64,000 nucleotides of DNA from JANSWP01 sp041941305 (GTDB taxonomy: Bacteria > Bacteroidota > Bacteroidia > Chitinophagales > Saprospiraceae), in assembly GCA_041941305.1 (NCBI GenBank), contig JBGTQJ010000030.1, positions 46,741 through 110,740 of the forward strand. The letters run 5' to 3'. The position numbers were made by a program, and so were the translations under genes. The notes under the pieces were generated by a model. The model was not told the origin of the DNA. It did not search any database and was given only the letters and a program-made list of their open reading frames with translations. This document shows, piece by piece, positions 18,233 to 25,369 of this stretch (within the stretch, counting starts at the first letter, position 1; each line of letters starts with the position of its first letter).

Positions 18233-18280
18233 TAGGGGTTGAGAAGTGATTGCTTTGTGGGTTTATCAACAAACCGCCTC

Positions 18281-18311
18281 CAAATATAACCATCTCCATC
18301 ATATTAACAAA
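18281..18311 (-). promoter_or_regulatory. Promoter of the cmr operon
   Basis: On the minus strand TTTG (18308-18311) is followed after exactly 19 bases by TATATTTG (18281-18288). This is the full Bacteroidota consensus (-33 TTTG, 19-21 bp, -7 TAnnTTTG). It predicts a start near 18275 and a leader of about 45 nt before cmr1, so the effector genes have a promoter separate from the array and the adaptation genes. Confidence 0.72.
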
Positions 18312-18335
18312 AAATGAGATGTTTTTTTGAGTTTG

Positions 18336-18399
18336 GAGTTCAGCGTTTCCGGTCCAGTTTGTACCCATCTCTGAACCGAAAATCTTGAACGCTGAACTC
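18336..18399. repeat. Inverted repeat upstream of the cmr promoter
   Basis: Perfect 12-bp arms 18336-18347 (GAGTTCAGCGTT) and 18388-18399 extend outward through TTGGA/TCCAA with a small bulge, and a shorter CGGT...ACCG stem lies inside. It sits just beyond the -33 box of the cmr operon, in the 501-bp gap between cmr1 and the array. Confidence 0.7.
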
Positions 18400-18627
18400 A
18401 CTCCAAGCTGTTAAGATCTGTTGAAAATTGCCCTCGCAAACCTCCCAACCTCCTGAAGGAGGAGCAGCCACCCACTGAAAATTAAACACTTCTAGCGGGC
18501 GGATTTTTCCCCTTCAGGAAGCGATAGCAATGTCCAGTGGACATTAAAGCAAAGCAATAAGAGGTCGCACGGGCAAAACAAATCACCCCTGCCCTAGCCT
18601 AAGCCCCATCTAAACTTAATTAATGCT

Positions 18628-18728
18628 GCTATACTGCAATGTTTATTCATAATATTCAAACTGCATGGCAGCTTATTTTACCCTCTTAACATCATAACAT
18701 CGCAGCATGGCAGCATTGTAGTATCTGC
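18628..18728. repeat. Imperfect inverted repeat at the left end of the CRISPR array
   Basis: The block around 18628-18641 (GCTATACTGCAATG) pairs with 18714-18728 (CATTGTAGTATCTGC) with few mismatches, and copies of GCAGCATGGCAGC-like sequence lie between. If the array is read leftwards, this is its exit end, so it may be a terminator or a trailer element. The rest of the gap 18412-18627 holds a 15-bp palindrome at 18530-18544 but no gene. Confidence 0.5.
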
Positions 18729-18733
18729 CATAC

Positions 18734-20578
18734 GTCTCAGTCCCATCTGAAATTGGAGGTCACTTCAAGGTTGGTGTGATGAAGCCTGTGGGTGAGCCCA
18801 AAACGTCTCAGTCCCATCTGAAATTGGAGGTCACTTCAAGCATCCATTTTTTGAGGCATTGCTCTCTATACTTAAGTCTCAGTCCCATCTAAAATTGGAG
18901 GTCACTTCAAGAATAATACAGGCAATCCAAAGACCTGACATCCGAAGTCTCAGTCCCATCTGAAATTGGAGGTCACTTCAAGCCGCCAAAAAATGGGGCG
19001 ACCCATTCGAACTTGTCTCAGTCCCATCTGAAATTGGAGGTCACTTCAAGGCTTTTGCACAAACCGAAGACCAACAAACCACTGTCTCAGTCCCATCTGA
19101 AATTGGAGGTCACTTCAAGCACATATTGGTTAATTTGGAATGGTGACGATAATGTCTCAGTCCCATCTGAAATTGGAGGTCACTTCAAGTCTGATTGCCG
19201 TGGACAGAAGGGTTCTGTAACGTCTCAGTCCCATCTGAAATTGGAGGTCACTTCAAGCTTAGAGGCTGTAATGAGTGGAAACAAGTACTGGGCAGAAAGT
19301 CTCAGTCCCATCTGAAATTGGAGGTCACTTCAAGTGGATATTCATATAGTCTCAGTGAACCATTACAAGTCTCAGTCCCATCTGAAATTGGAGGTCACTT
19401 CAAGGCTGCGGTGGAGCCCGTTGATGAGGCTGTCAGTGTCTCAGTCCCATCTGAAATTGGAGGTCACTTCAAGCACATATTGGTTAATTTGGAATGGTGA
19501 CGATAATGTCTCAGTCCCATCTGAAATTGGAGGTCACTTCAAGCAAAAGCGTCATGAACCAGGCTATAGACTCCTTAGTCTCAGTCCCATCTGAAATTGG
19601 AGGTCACTTCAAGGCCTTCGTGGCATTGCTGGTCGTGGCGAATTCGTCTCAGTCCCATCTGAAATTGGAGGTCACTTCAAGCTTATTTTGCACACTCTTC
19701 ATGCCAATCTGGATGTCTCAGTCCCATCTGAAATTGGAGGTCACTTCAAGTATTGGGAAAAGGAGTTTACGTAGTATTTGGGATGTCTCAGTCCCATCTG
19801 AAATTGGAGGTCACTTCAAGGCCACTTTTGGGGCAAATGAGTTGGGAAATGTTGTCTCAGTCCCATCTGAAATTGGAGGTCACTTCAAGCGCGCAGGAGC
19901 GAAATCGACTTGAGCGCATTGTTGTCTCAGTCCCATCTGAAATTGGAGGTCACTTCAAGCAAAAATGGTCATTTTGCAAACAGTGACCTAGACGTCTCAG
20001 TCCCATCTGAAATTGGAGGTCACTTCAAGCAATCGACAGTCTTTCACCTGCAGATCAGAAGGTCTCAGTCCCATCTGAAATTGGAGGTCACTTCAAGAAA
20101 AACAAATAAAAAAAGAAAATACATAAAAGGTCTCAGTCCCATCTGAAATTGGAGGTCACTTCAAGTTGGTGACAACAATCCCACTGGGAAAAGCAGTGTC
20201 TCAGTCCCATCTGAAATTGGAGGTCACTTCAAGATCAATACCTATGTGAATACATGCTGCGGTAATGTCTCAGTCCCATCTGAAATTGGAGGTCACTTCA
20301 AGATAGATGCCTTGAGCGCTGCCGATCAGAAAAAAGTCTCAGTCCCATCTGAAATTGGAGGTCACTTCAAGGGATTCTGAAGGTGCTTTGCAGCAGGCAA
20401 AAAAGTCTCAGTCCCATCTGAAATTGGAGGTCACTTCAAGGAAAGGCTAAAACCCAGCGAAGAAGAACTGACGTCTCAGTCCCATCTGAAATTGGAGGTC
20501 ACTTCAAGCGGGGCCGGCAACAGCCGCCGAAGCCATTAAATAGTCTCAGTCCCATCTGAAATTGGAGGTCACTTCAAG
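18734..20578 (-). CRISPR. CRISPR array, 27 repeats of 36 bp and 26 spacers
   Basis: The 36-bp repeat (plus strand) begins GTCTCAGTCCCATCTG and ends GAGGTCACTTCAAG; all copies seem identical except the third (18876-18911), which has A for G at position 16. Spacers are 32-35 nt, with one of 41 nt (19258-19298). Spacers 19120-19153 and 19474-19507 are identical. Spacer 20098-20129 is 25/32 adenine. Spacer 19335-19368 contains the first 8 bases of the repeat. Read on the minus strand the repeat ends GGACTGAGAC, resembling the GATTGAAAC-type 3' end that becomes the crRNA handle. Minus-strand transcription also puts the leader beside cas2 and agrees with all cas genes. Confidence 0.97.
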
Positions 20579-20672
20579 AGGTCATTTGGCATAAAAACCT
20601 GATAATCAGCCAAATGAAGTATTATTAGCTGATAATAACTATAAATGCACGTAGTTTTTTTGACCAAAATCG
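20579..20672 (-). promoter_or_regulatory. Probable CRISPR leader
   Basis: This 94-bp AT-rich stretch separates the array from the cas2 stop codon. It begins four bases from the last repeat with a 9-bp inverted repeat (TCATTTGGC at 20582-20590, GCCAAATGA at 20609-20617) and holds a direct repeat CTGATAAT. No TAnnTTTG box is seen in it, so crRNA may be transcribed from a promoter within or upstream of cas2. Confidence 0.6.
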
Positions 20673-20978
20673 CTATAATATTAATGTGTGTTTTCGTCCG
20701 AGCAGGTCGTCCCTATCTAGTTTGGAGGCTCCCCAAACCTGGCAATTTTCAATCAAATTGGGAGTCAGGGGAAGCAAAAGAACCTGGTCGTCTTTGCCCG
20801 GTAAAGGAACACATTTTTTCTGAATCCATTGCAATAATTTGTCATGAACGGAGTCTTTCATACTTCCCATAAATACGGAAAGCTGAATGCGCGCCATTCC
20901 AAATTCGAGCAACTTCTTTGCGATTTTATCTCGCAACTTATCGTCTTCAATGTCATAAGTAATAAGAAGGAGGTTCAT
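20673..20978 (-). CDS. cas2: CRISPR adaptation protein Cas2
   Basis: The protein has 101 residues with the ferredoxin-like opening 'MNLLLITYDIEDDKLRDKIA', including the Asp after the first strand (TYDI) and the string 'GMARIQLSVFMGSM'. Cas2 dimers bridge two Cas1 dimers in the spacer integrase. It lies between cas1 (15 bp upstream) and the leader, as the last gene of the adaptation operon. Confidence 0.95.
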   Translation of the reverse strand: MNLLLITYDIEDDKLRDKIAKKLLEFGMARIQLSVFMGSMKDSVHDKLLQWIQKKCVPLPGKDDQVLLLPLTPNLIENCQVWGASKLDRDDLLGRKHTLIL

Positions 20979-20993
20979 TGTTTCATTCTTTCA

Positions 20994-21986
20994 TTATTCA
21001 TTATTCAGTTGTTGCCAGTTTTTGAGCAGTTTTGCAAATTCTCCAGCGAAGCGGTGGATTTGATTTTTTCGGCTTGTTTGCTTGCCATTCCATCGGATGC
21101 GTTTTTGCATCCAGGCATTGAATAGTGGTATCCACCAGTCTTTGCCTGCATCGCTCAAAAATACGCCTTTGATAGAACTTTCAAAAAATTCCAGCCTGGC
21201 AGTTTCAGTTAGGAATTGCTCTAAAATCAACCTATCGACCCAGGGACGGAAGGGTTCTATTAAATCAAAAGCCAGCGTCGGTTCGGTATATGCATCTTCG
21301 TGAAAAATTCCCAGCATGGGATCCAATCCTACAGCCAGAATTGCCCCTTCCACTACCGAATAGAGCATACCATATCCATAGTTCAGTAAGGCATTGAAGG
21401 GATTTTCTGCTGGCTGACGAGAGCGTCGCTCAAATTCCCAGGGTTCGGACATAGCGAGGGCAATTGCCTGCCAATAGTTCCTGGACATCATGCCTTCCCG
21501 ACCGAGAATCGTAGCTCGTTCAGCTTCAGCAGATTGTCCCCTGATTTGCTTCAATTCGGATAGCCCTAGCTCTATTTGAGCAATGCTTTCTTGAATTTCT
21601 GCTTTCAAGCCTGGTTTGCGACCTGCCAGGAATTTGAGGTTAGAAATCTGTCCTTTAGTTTTCAAGGCAAAAAGACTGATGACCCATTCGAGGCTGTCCG
21701 AATGGAGTGCAAAAAGTACCTGTTGCCGTCGTAAGGTGGCAATATTTTCCAGATGTACGCCTGTAAGCATTCCTTCAGGTCGCCCGATCCGATCGAAAAA
21801 CAAAACCAGGATGTCATGCTCAATTGCAAGTCGAATAGCGGCAGAACTAATGAGGCAATTGCCCATAATCGCAATACTGCTCAATTTGAAAGGGCTGACA
21901 ATACGGCTTTTTTCTCCTTTGATAATGAAAAATGCACCATCTTTTTTCTTGACGAGCATTCCATCTGTATTTAAAAGTAATTGCAT
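20994..21986 (-). CDS. cas1: CRISPR integrase Cas1
   Basis: The protein has 330 residues. The beta-rich N-terminus (about 1-85) is followed by a helical catalytic domain with the expected acidic and histidine positions: E in EGMMSRNYW, H in GIFHEDAY and D in LAFDLIEPFRPW, plus 'NALLNYGYGMLYSVVEGAIL'. Cas1 inserts new spacers at the leader end of the array. It is not fused to the reverse transcriptase, which lies 12 bp upstream as a separate gene. Confidence 0.96.
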   Translation of the reverse strand: MQLLLNTDGMLVKKKDGAFFIIKGEKSRIVSPFKLSSIAIMGNCLISSAAIRLAIEHDILVLFFDRIGRPEGMLTGVHLENIATLRRQQVLFALHSDSLEWVISLFALKTKGQISNLKFLAGRKPGLKAEIQESIAQIELGLSELKQIRGQSAEAERATILGREGMMSRNYWQAIALAMSEPWEFERRSRQPAENPFNALLNYGYGMLYSVVEGAILAVGLDPMLGIFHEDAYTEPTLAFDLIEPFRPWVDRLILEQFLTETARLEFFESSIKGVFLSDAGKDWWIPLFNAWMQKRIRWNGKQTSRKNQIHRFAGEFAKLLKNWQQLNNE

Positions 21987-21998
21987 AGGATTAGGGTT

Positions 21999-23042
21999 TT
22001 AGAGATAAGTAAAGTCCAGCCAGCTTACAGCATCGTAGCGGTCAGTAGTTTCATGCGCTTGTTCGTACAATTGGTTCAATTCTCGAAAAACAGGGTCATT
22101 TTCTCCAACCACTTGTTCGGCAAATTGAAGCATGCCTTCCAGCTTTTGGTTGTATTTGGCGACCCATTTCGATTTTTTGTAAGAAAGGCGGCTTTCTACC
22201 AACAATACTTCTCCAAACCGTTGGATTTCCTTTTTCGCCAGTTCCAAAAAATCATCTGGTAATTCCACTTTGTTTTTGCCCAATTTGAGTTGGGTCACTT
22301 GCTTTTCGTCTTCGGGCTTGTATAATCGAACCTTTTCCTCTTTTAAGGGAAAACCATGATTTGTCGCCAGATTTCTGATTTCAGAAATATGTTCTTCAGT
22401 GATAGCTGTCTTGCTTGAAAAACTCATATCGTCGGCATAGCGCGTGTAAACCCATTGTCTTGAATTGGCAAGATGCTCCAGTTCTTTGTCCAGAGGTATT
22501 AATGCAAAATTGGACAAAACCGGTGAAGTAGGTGCCCCCATCGGCAAACGTCCTTGATGACATGTCAATTTTGTCAGTAATTCCGCCAAATCTTCTGAAA
22601 ACCGAAATGGCTTATCCAAAAAAAGCGCTTGTACCTGTGCTTCCTTCACCTGATGAAAAAAACTGTACAAATCTACATTCAGTAACCAGAGCTGCCCCAA
22701 ATGTTGACGGGCATTGCTCACAATTTGCCGGGGAGCAGGGTCGCCCTTGGGGTTCAGTACAAATCCATAGGCAGCCTTAGTTCTATTAAAAAAATAGACT
22801 GTCTGGAGGTAATCATTCAATTTATCCTGTATTTCTTTAAGTGGCGGATAAGGGTCTTCTATCCACCGGTCACTGCCATCCCGTTTAGGTACTGCAAACG
22901 TTCTGTAATATGGCAATCGCGCCAACGGCACAATTTGGTGTTGCGATTTATCCAAAAGCTGGCACAAATCGGCAACGGACTTGAGGCGAAGAAAAGCAGC
23001 CTTGAGACTGCGCAGCCTTCGCAAATTGGATTGATACGACAT
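21999..23042 (-). CDS. Stand-alone retron-like reverse transcriptase in the CRISPR adaptation operon
   Basis: The protein has 347 residues. RT motifs in order are FAVPKRDGSDRWIEDP (about 49-64), the N-A-x-x-H motif (NARQH, 110-114), VDLYSFF (123-129), QGRLPMGAPTSPVLSNF (163-179), the catalytic YADD (202-205) and VTQLKL (249-254). The NAxxH motif and the VT-x-L block near the C-terminus are characteristic of retron-type RTs; group II intron-derived CRISPR RTs, the more common kind, lack them. No maturase, Cas1 or Cas6 domain is attached. It precedes cas1 by 12 bp and cas2, so it probably supplies cDNA for spacers taken from RNA. A 26-bp hairpin lies 20 bp upstream of its start. Confidence 0.88.
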   Translation of the reverse strand: MSYQSNLRRLRSLKAAFLRLKSVADLCQLLDKSQHQIVPLARLPYYRTFAVPKRDGSDRWIEDPYPPLKEIQDKLNDYLQTVYFFNRTKAAYGFVLNPKGDPAPRQIVSNARQHLGQLWLLNVDLYSFFHQVKEAQVQALFLDKPFRFSEDLAELLTKLTCHQGRLPMGAPTSPVLSNFALIPLDKELEHLANSRQWVYTRYADDMSFSSKTAITEEHISEIRNLATNHGFPLKEEKVRLYKPEDEKQVTQLKLGKNKVELPDDFLELAKKEIQRFGEVLLVESRLSYKKSKWVAKYNQKLEGMLQFAEQVVGENDPVFRELNQLYEQAHETTDRYDAVSWLDFTYL

Positions 23043-23062
23043 GGTTGGGAGTTTTAAGTTCG

Positions 23063-23127
23063 GGGTTCAGGGTTCGGGGTTCGGAGTTCATTGCAACTGG
23101 CAACTCCGAAGCCCGAACCCTGAACTC
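23063..23127 (-). ncRNA. Long hairpin in the leader of the reverse transcriptase gene
   Basis: The arms 23063-23088 and 23102-23127 pair over 24 of 26 positions with a 13-nt loop (23089-23101). The stem is GC-rich and repetitive (units such as GTTCGGG). It ends 20 bp before the RT start codon. Retron RTs have a structured RNA in this place, so it is recorded as a candidate ncRNA; but similar unrelated hairpins occur in other gaps of this locus, so it may be only such a repeat. Confidence 0.4.
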
Positions 23128-23132
23128 GCATT

Positions 23133-23211
23133 TTCTCAGTCCTATCCAAAATTAGAGGTCACTTCAAGAGTCAAAGGTCAAACTGCAACTTTCAGCAAAA
23201 AGTCTCAGTCC
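23133..23211 (-). CRISPR. Relic mini-array: degenerate repeat, one spacer, truncated repeat
   Basis: The segment 23133-23168 matches the main repeat at 31 of 36 positions. A 33-nt spacer follows (23169-23201), within the length range of the main array. At 23202-23211 the first ten bases of the repeat (GTCTCAGTCC) recur before the match ends. In crRNA orientation this keeps the handle end of one repeat, a spacer and a full degenerate repeat. The spacer does not match any main-array spacer by eye. Confidence 0.8.
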
Positions 23212-23311
23212 TTACTTATTTGAATCAAAAAGCCCACAATTTCAAAGAACATTTGGAAGGCAAAACTTCAATATCCCTATCTGCTTCTGCGCTTTGCAAA
23301 CAGCAAACTGC

Positions 23312-24085
23312 TCACCGCTCGCCACTCACTGAAATCTGCTCAGCTATTTTCCCTTTGTCATTTGCTCTCGAATTCACATAGGGGTGCTGTACGCCAAAAC
23401 CATGACTAACTCCTCTACCCATCGCGATGTGATCAGGTAATAAGAGGTTGCTGCGATAGCTGACATCAAAAGCCAATGCCCTGCTGCCGTGTATACTGAC
23501 CCACTTTTTATGGTGTAAGTCTGTAAGTTCCAGTTCCATTCTACCGGGTAGTTCCCATTCGAGGTCTCTACAGAATGTCAGGACATGGGCGGTGAGTTGT
23601 TTTTCCAGCAAAGTGGCCCTTTCTCTGAGTCGAGGGTGATTTTTCCAAAGTTGATATTGTTCCTGATTGAGTGCCAGCCAGTCTTTGAGGCGATAGCCAT
23701 GCCAATGTTCCTCTAGTTGGAGCAGAGCAGTCTGTTGAAAGACTTCCATATTTTTTAGCATATATTTTTTTGCGCCTATAGCCAGAAAATCTCCTGAAAG
23801 CAACAAAAAAGTCCGCAGAGCAGAAGCTCCTTTTCCAATGCCAAATAGCACTGCATGACCGCCTTCACTTCGATATTGAATGAGTGGGTAGCGATAGTGA
23901 TAATCAGTAGCAGAACCGTCAGTTTCAATTTCAGAAGTCTCTACTGCATTGCGGTGATTGTGAAACAAATCTTTTTCCATCCCTGCCGCTTCTGCAACGG
24001 CAGCTCTGAGGTACCGGATTTGTTTTGGATACAATCGAATGTCTTTAAGTGTGACTTTGAGAATGGGAATGGATTTGTGTTGCAT
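23312..24085 (-). CDS. cas6: crRNA-processing endonuclease Cas6
   Basis: The protein has 257 residues. It has the opening 'LKVTLKDIRLYPKQIRYLRA', the string 'YPLIQYRSEGGHAVLFGIG' and the glycine-rich loop near the C-terminus (MGRGVSHGFGVQ), matching the Cas6b-type family found in Bacteroidota. A His-containing N-terminal segment (HNHRNAVE) may supply the catalytic residue. It cuts pre-crRNA within repeats to leave the 8-nt handle. It lies 269 bp upstream of the RT gene, beyond the mini-array, and 156 bp downstream of the S-4TM gene. Confidence 0.88.
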   Translation of the reverse strand: MQHKSIPILKVTLKDIRLYPKQIRYLRAAVAEAAGMEKDLFHNHRNAVETSEIETDGSATDYHYRYPLIQYRSEGGHAVLFGIGKGASALRTFLLLSGDFLAIGAKKYMLKNMEVFQQTALLQLEEHWHGYRLKDWLALNQEQYQLWKNHPRLRERATLLEKQLTAHVLTFCRDLEWELPGRMELELTDLHHKKWVSIHGSRALAFDVSYRSNLLLPDHIAMGRGVSHGFGVQHPYVNSRANDKGKIAEQISVSGER

Positions 24086-24241
24086 GATGATTTTTTTATG
24101 GTGAAAAATGAAGAAGGAGATTGGGATGTATTCAAAGGTCTTAGTTGCATTAATTTTAATATTATTCTAATTCATAAACAAATGATAACAAGTTTACTAA
24201 ACTTTGCCTTGTAAACACCTTTTGATACAGCCCCATTTCTA

Positions 24242-25144
24242 CTATCCAATTGCGGCCGTGCCTTTTTTAACTCTTCTGCCAAGGACAGCCCGAAAGCGAC
24301 CATAGAGAAAATTGGGGATAAAGGAGCTGCCGCGCCGTTTTTGAAATATAAAATCCTGAATGCTCCGCAAATCTATTTTGGTGACAGATTCTGGAGTTTC
24401 CCTGGATTTTTGAAGCAATTTTCGAATAGTCGGTTCTTGAATTTCCTGCTCCAAAATGATTTTTTGATTGGCAGAATAATTATCCCAAAGAAAAGCTATC
24501 AAGCCAGCCAAAGGAGCGATTATAGCAAGCAATAAATCTCTTGCTGAAGGATTTTGCCACCAGGCATAGACTAGAATAACAATCCCTAATATTCCAAAAA
24601 TCCATAAGTGAAGCCTGGAAAATAACTTTCGCATTTCGATATCGAAAGAAATATTTTCTCTTTGGCAAAGCAATGCCTGCTGGAGAATAGAATTAACCGC
24701 TTCTGTTTCTACTGAATACCAGGTCAGAAAACGGGAAGAATTTCCTGTAAATCTATCCGCCGCCTTGCTTATGGTTTCAGGTCGTTCCTTTTCAGTAGAG
24801 TCAATCGTTTTATTCCAGTCGAGCTCGAATAATTCCGTATCTATTTCCTCCTGAATGCGTGCTGCCTGATATCGTTTTTTTTGTGTTAGATTGGCAATGA
24901 ATTTAGCAATACCAAAACTAATAATGGCACCTGCTACAGTGATAATTTCTTCAATTTTCGTTTCCGATAAACAAAAATTGTAAAGCAAAAGACCAACTGA
25001 AGCGAATAAAGTACCCACCAAACCCAGCCACCAATAAAATTCAGCGTCTTTGTACAATCGATCTTTCGCTTTGTGCAATTTGACAAAATATTGTTGTTGG
25101 TTCTTGTAATCAGATTGTTGTTTTTTGTAAATAGATAGTGACAT
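24242..25144 (-). CDS. S-4TM family membrane protein, candidate CRISPR effector
   Basis: The protein has 300 residues with four TM segments, two early (about 39-58 and 66-86) and two later (about 177-195 and 204-222). Between them lies a cytoplasmic block with 'AARIQEEIDTELFELDWNK', and after them comes 'LRSIQDFIFQKRRGSSFIPN' followed by FLYGRFR. This layout and these motifs match the S-4TM domain (SMODS-associating 4TM), predicted as a pore-forming effector of nucleotide second-messenger defence systems such as CBASS. No cyclase of the CBASS type is nearby; the only nucleotide cyclase in view is Cas10. The gene is on the same strand as, and directly upstream of, cas6, so a role as a membrane effector of this type III system is inferred. 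Confidence 0.75.
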   Translation of the reverse strand: MSLSIYKKQQSDYKNQQQYFVKLHKAKDRLYKDAEFYWWLGLVGTLFASVGLLLYNFCLSETKIEEIITVAGAIISFGIAKFIANLTQKKRYQAARIQEEIDTELFELDWNKTIDSTEKERPETISKAADRFTGNSSRFLTWYSVETEAVNSILQQALLCQRENISFDIEMRKLFSRLHLWIFGILGIVILVYAWWQNPSARDLLLAIIAPLAGLIAFLWDNYSANQKIILEQEIQEPTIRKLLQKSRETPESVTKIDLRSIQDFIFQKRRGSSFIPNFLYGRFRAVLGRRVKKGTAAIG

Positions 25145-25302
25145 ATATAAAAAGGGTTAATGATATAATTTGGTGAAAATAAGGAACTTCTGAAAACGAA
25201 TGTGAACATTTGTGGCTTATCTGAAAAAGTAGGCTTATGAAATCTAACATTTGTGACCTCATTACGTTATTATAGTCTAGGATATATGACCTAAAAGTTC
25301 CC

Positions 25303-25310
25303 TAATTTTG
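25303..25310 (+). promoter_or_regulatory. -7 promoter box TAATTTTG upstream of the AsmA-like gene
   Basis: TAATTTTG matches TAnnTTTG and would give a leader of about 50 nt. No -33 TTTG is at the right distance. The gap 25145-25369 separates the divergent S-4TM and AsmA-like genes and holds nothing else recognised. Confidence 0.45.
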
Positions 25311-25369
25311 CAGGGCGCATTTAGTAGTGATAAAAAATTAAATTCAAGTAATCCAAACCATACAATTCA

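Noticed and set aside
18233..18733. CRISPR leader on the left side of the array
   Set aside because: Repeat orientation (handle-like GACTGAGAC on the minus strand), AT-rich sequence beside cas2 and the direction of all cas genes favour the right side; the left gap holds the cmr promoter and palindromes.
18734..20578. Open frames across the CRISPR array with repeated peptide SQSHLKLEVTS or VSVPSEIGGHFK
   Set aside because: They are translations of the repeat and variable spacers; the sequence is a CRISPR array.
23043..23311. Complete retron with msr-msd RNA
   Set aside because: Only a hairpin is visible; no a1/a2 repeats, branching guanosine or retron effector gene could be identified, so it is kept as a candidate only.
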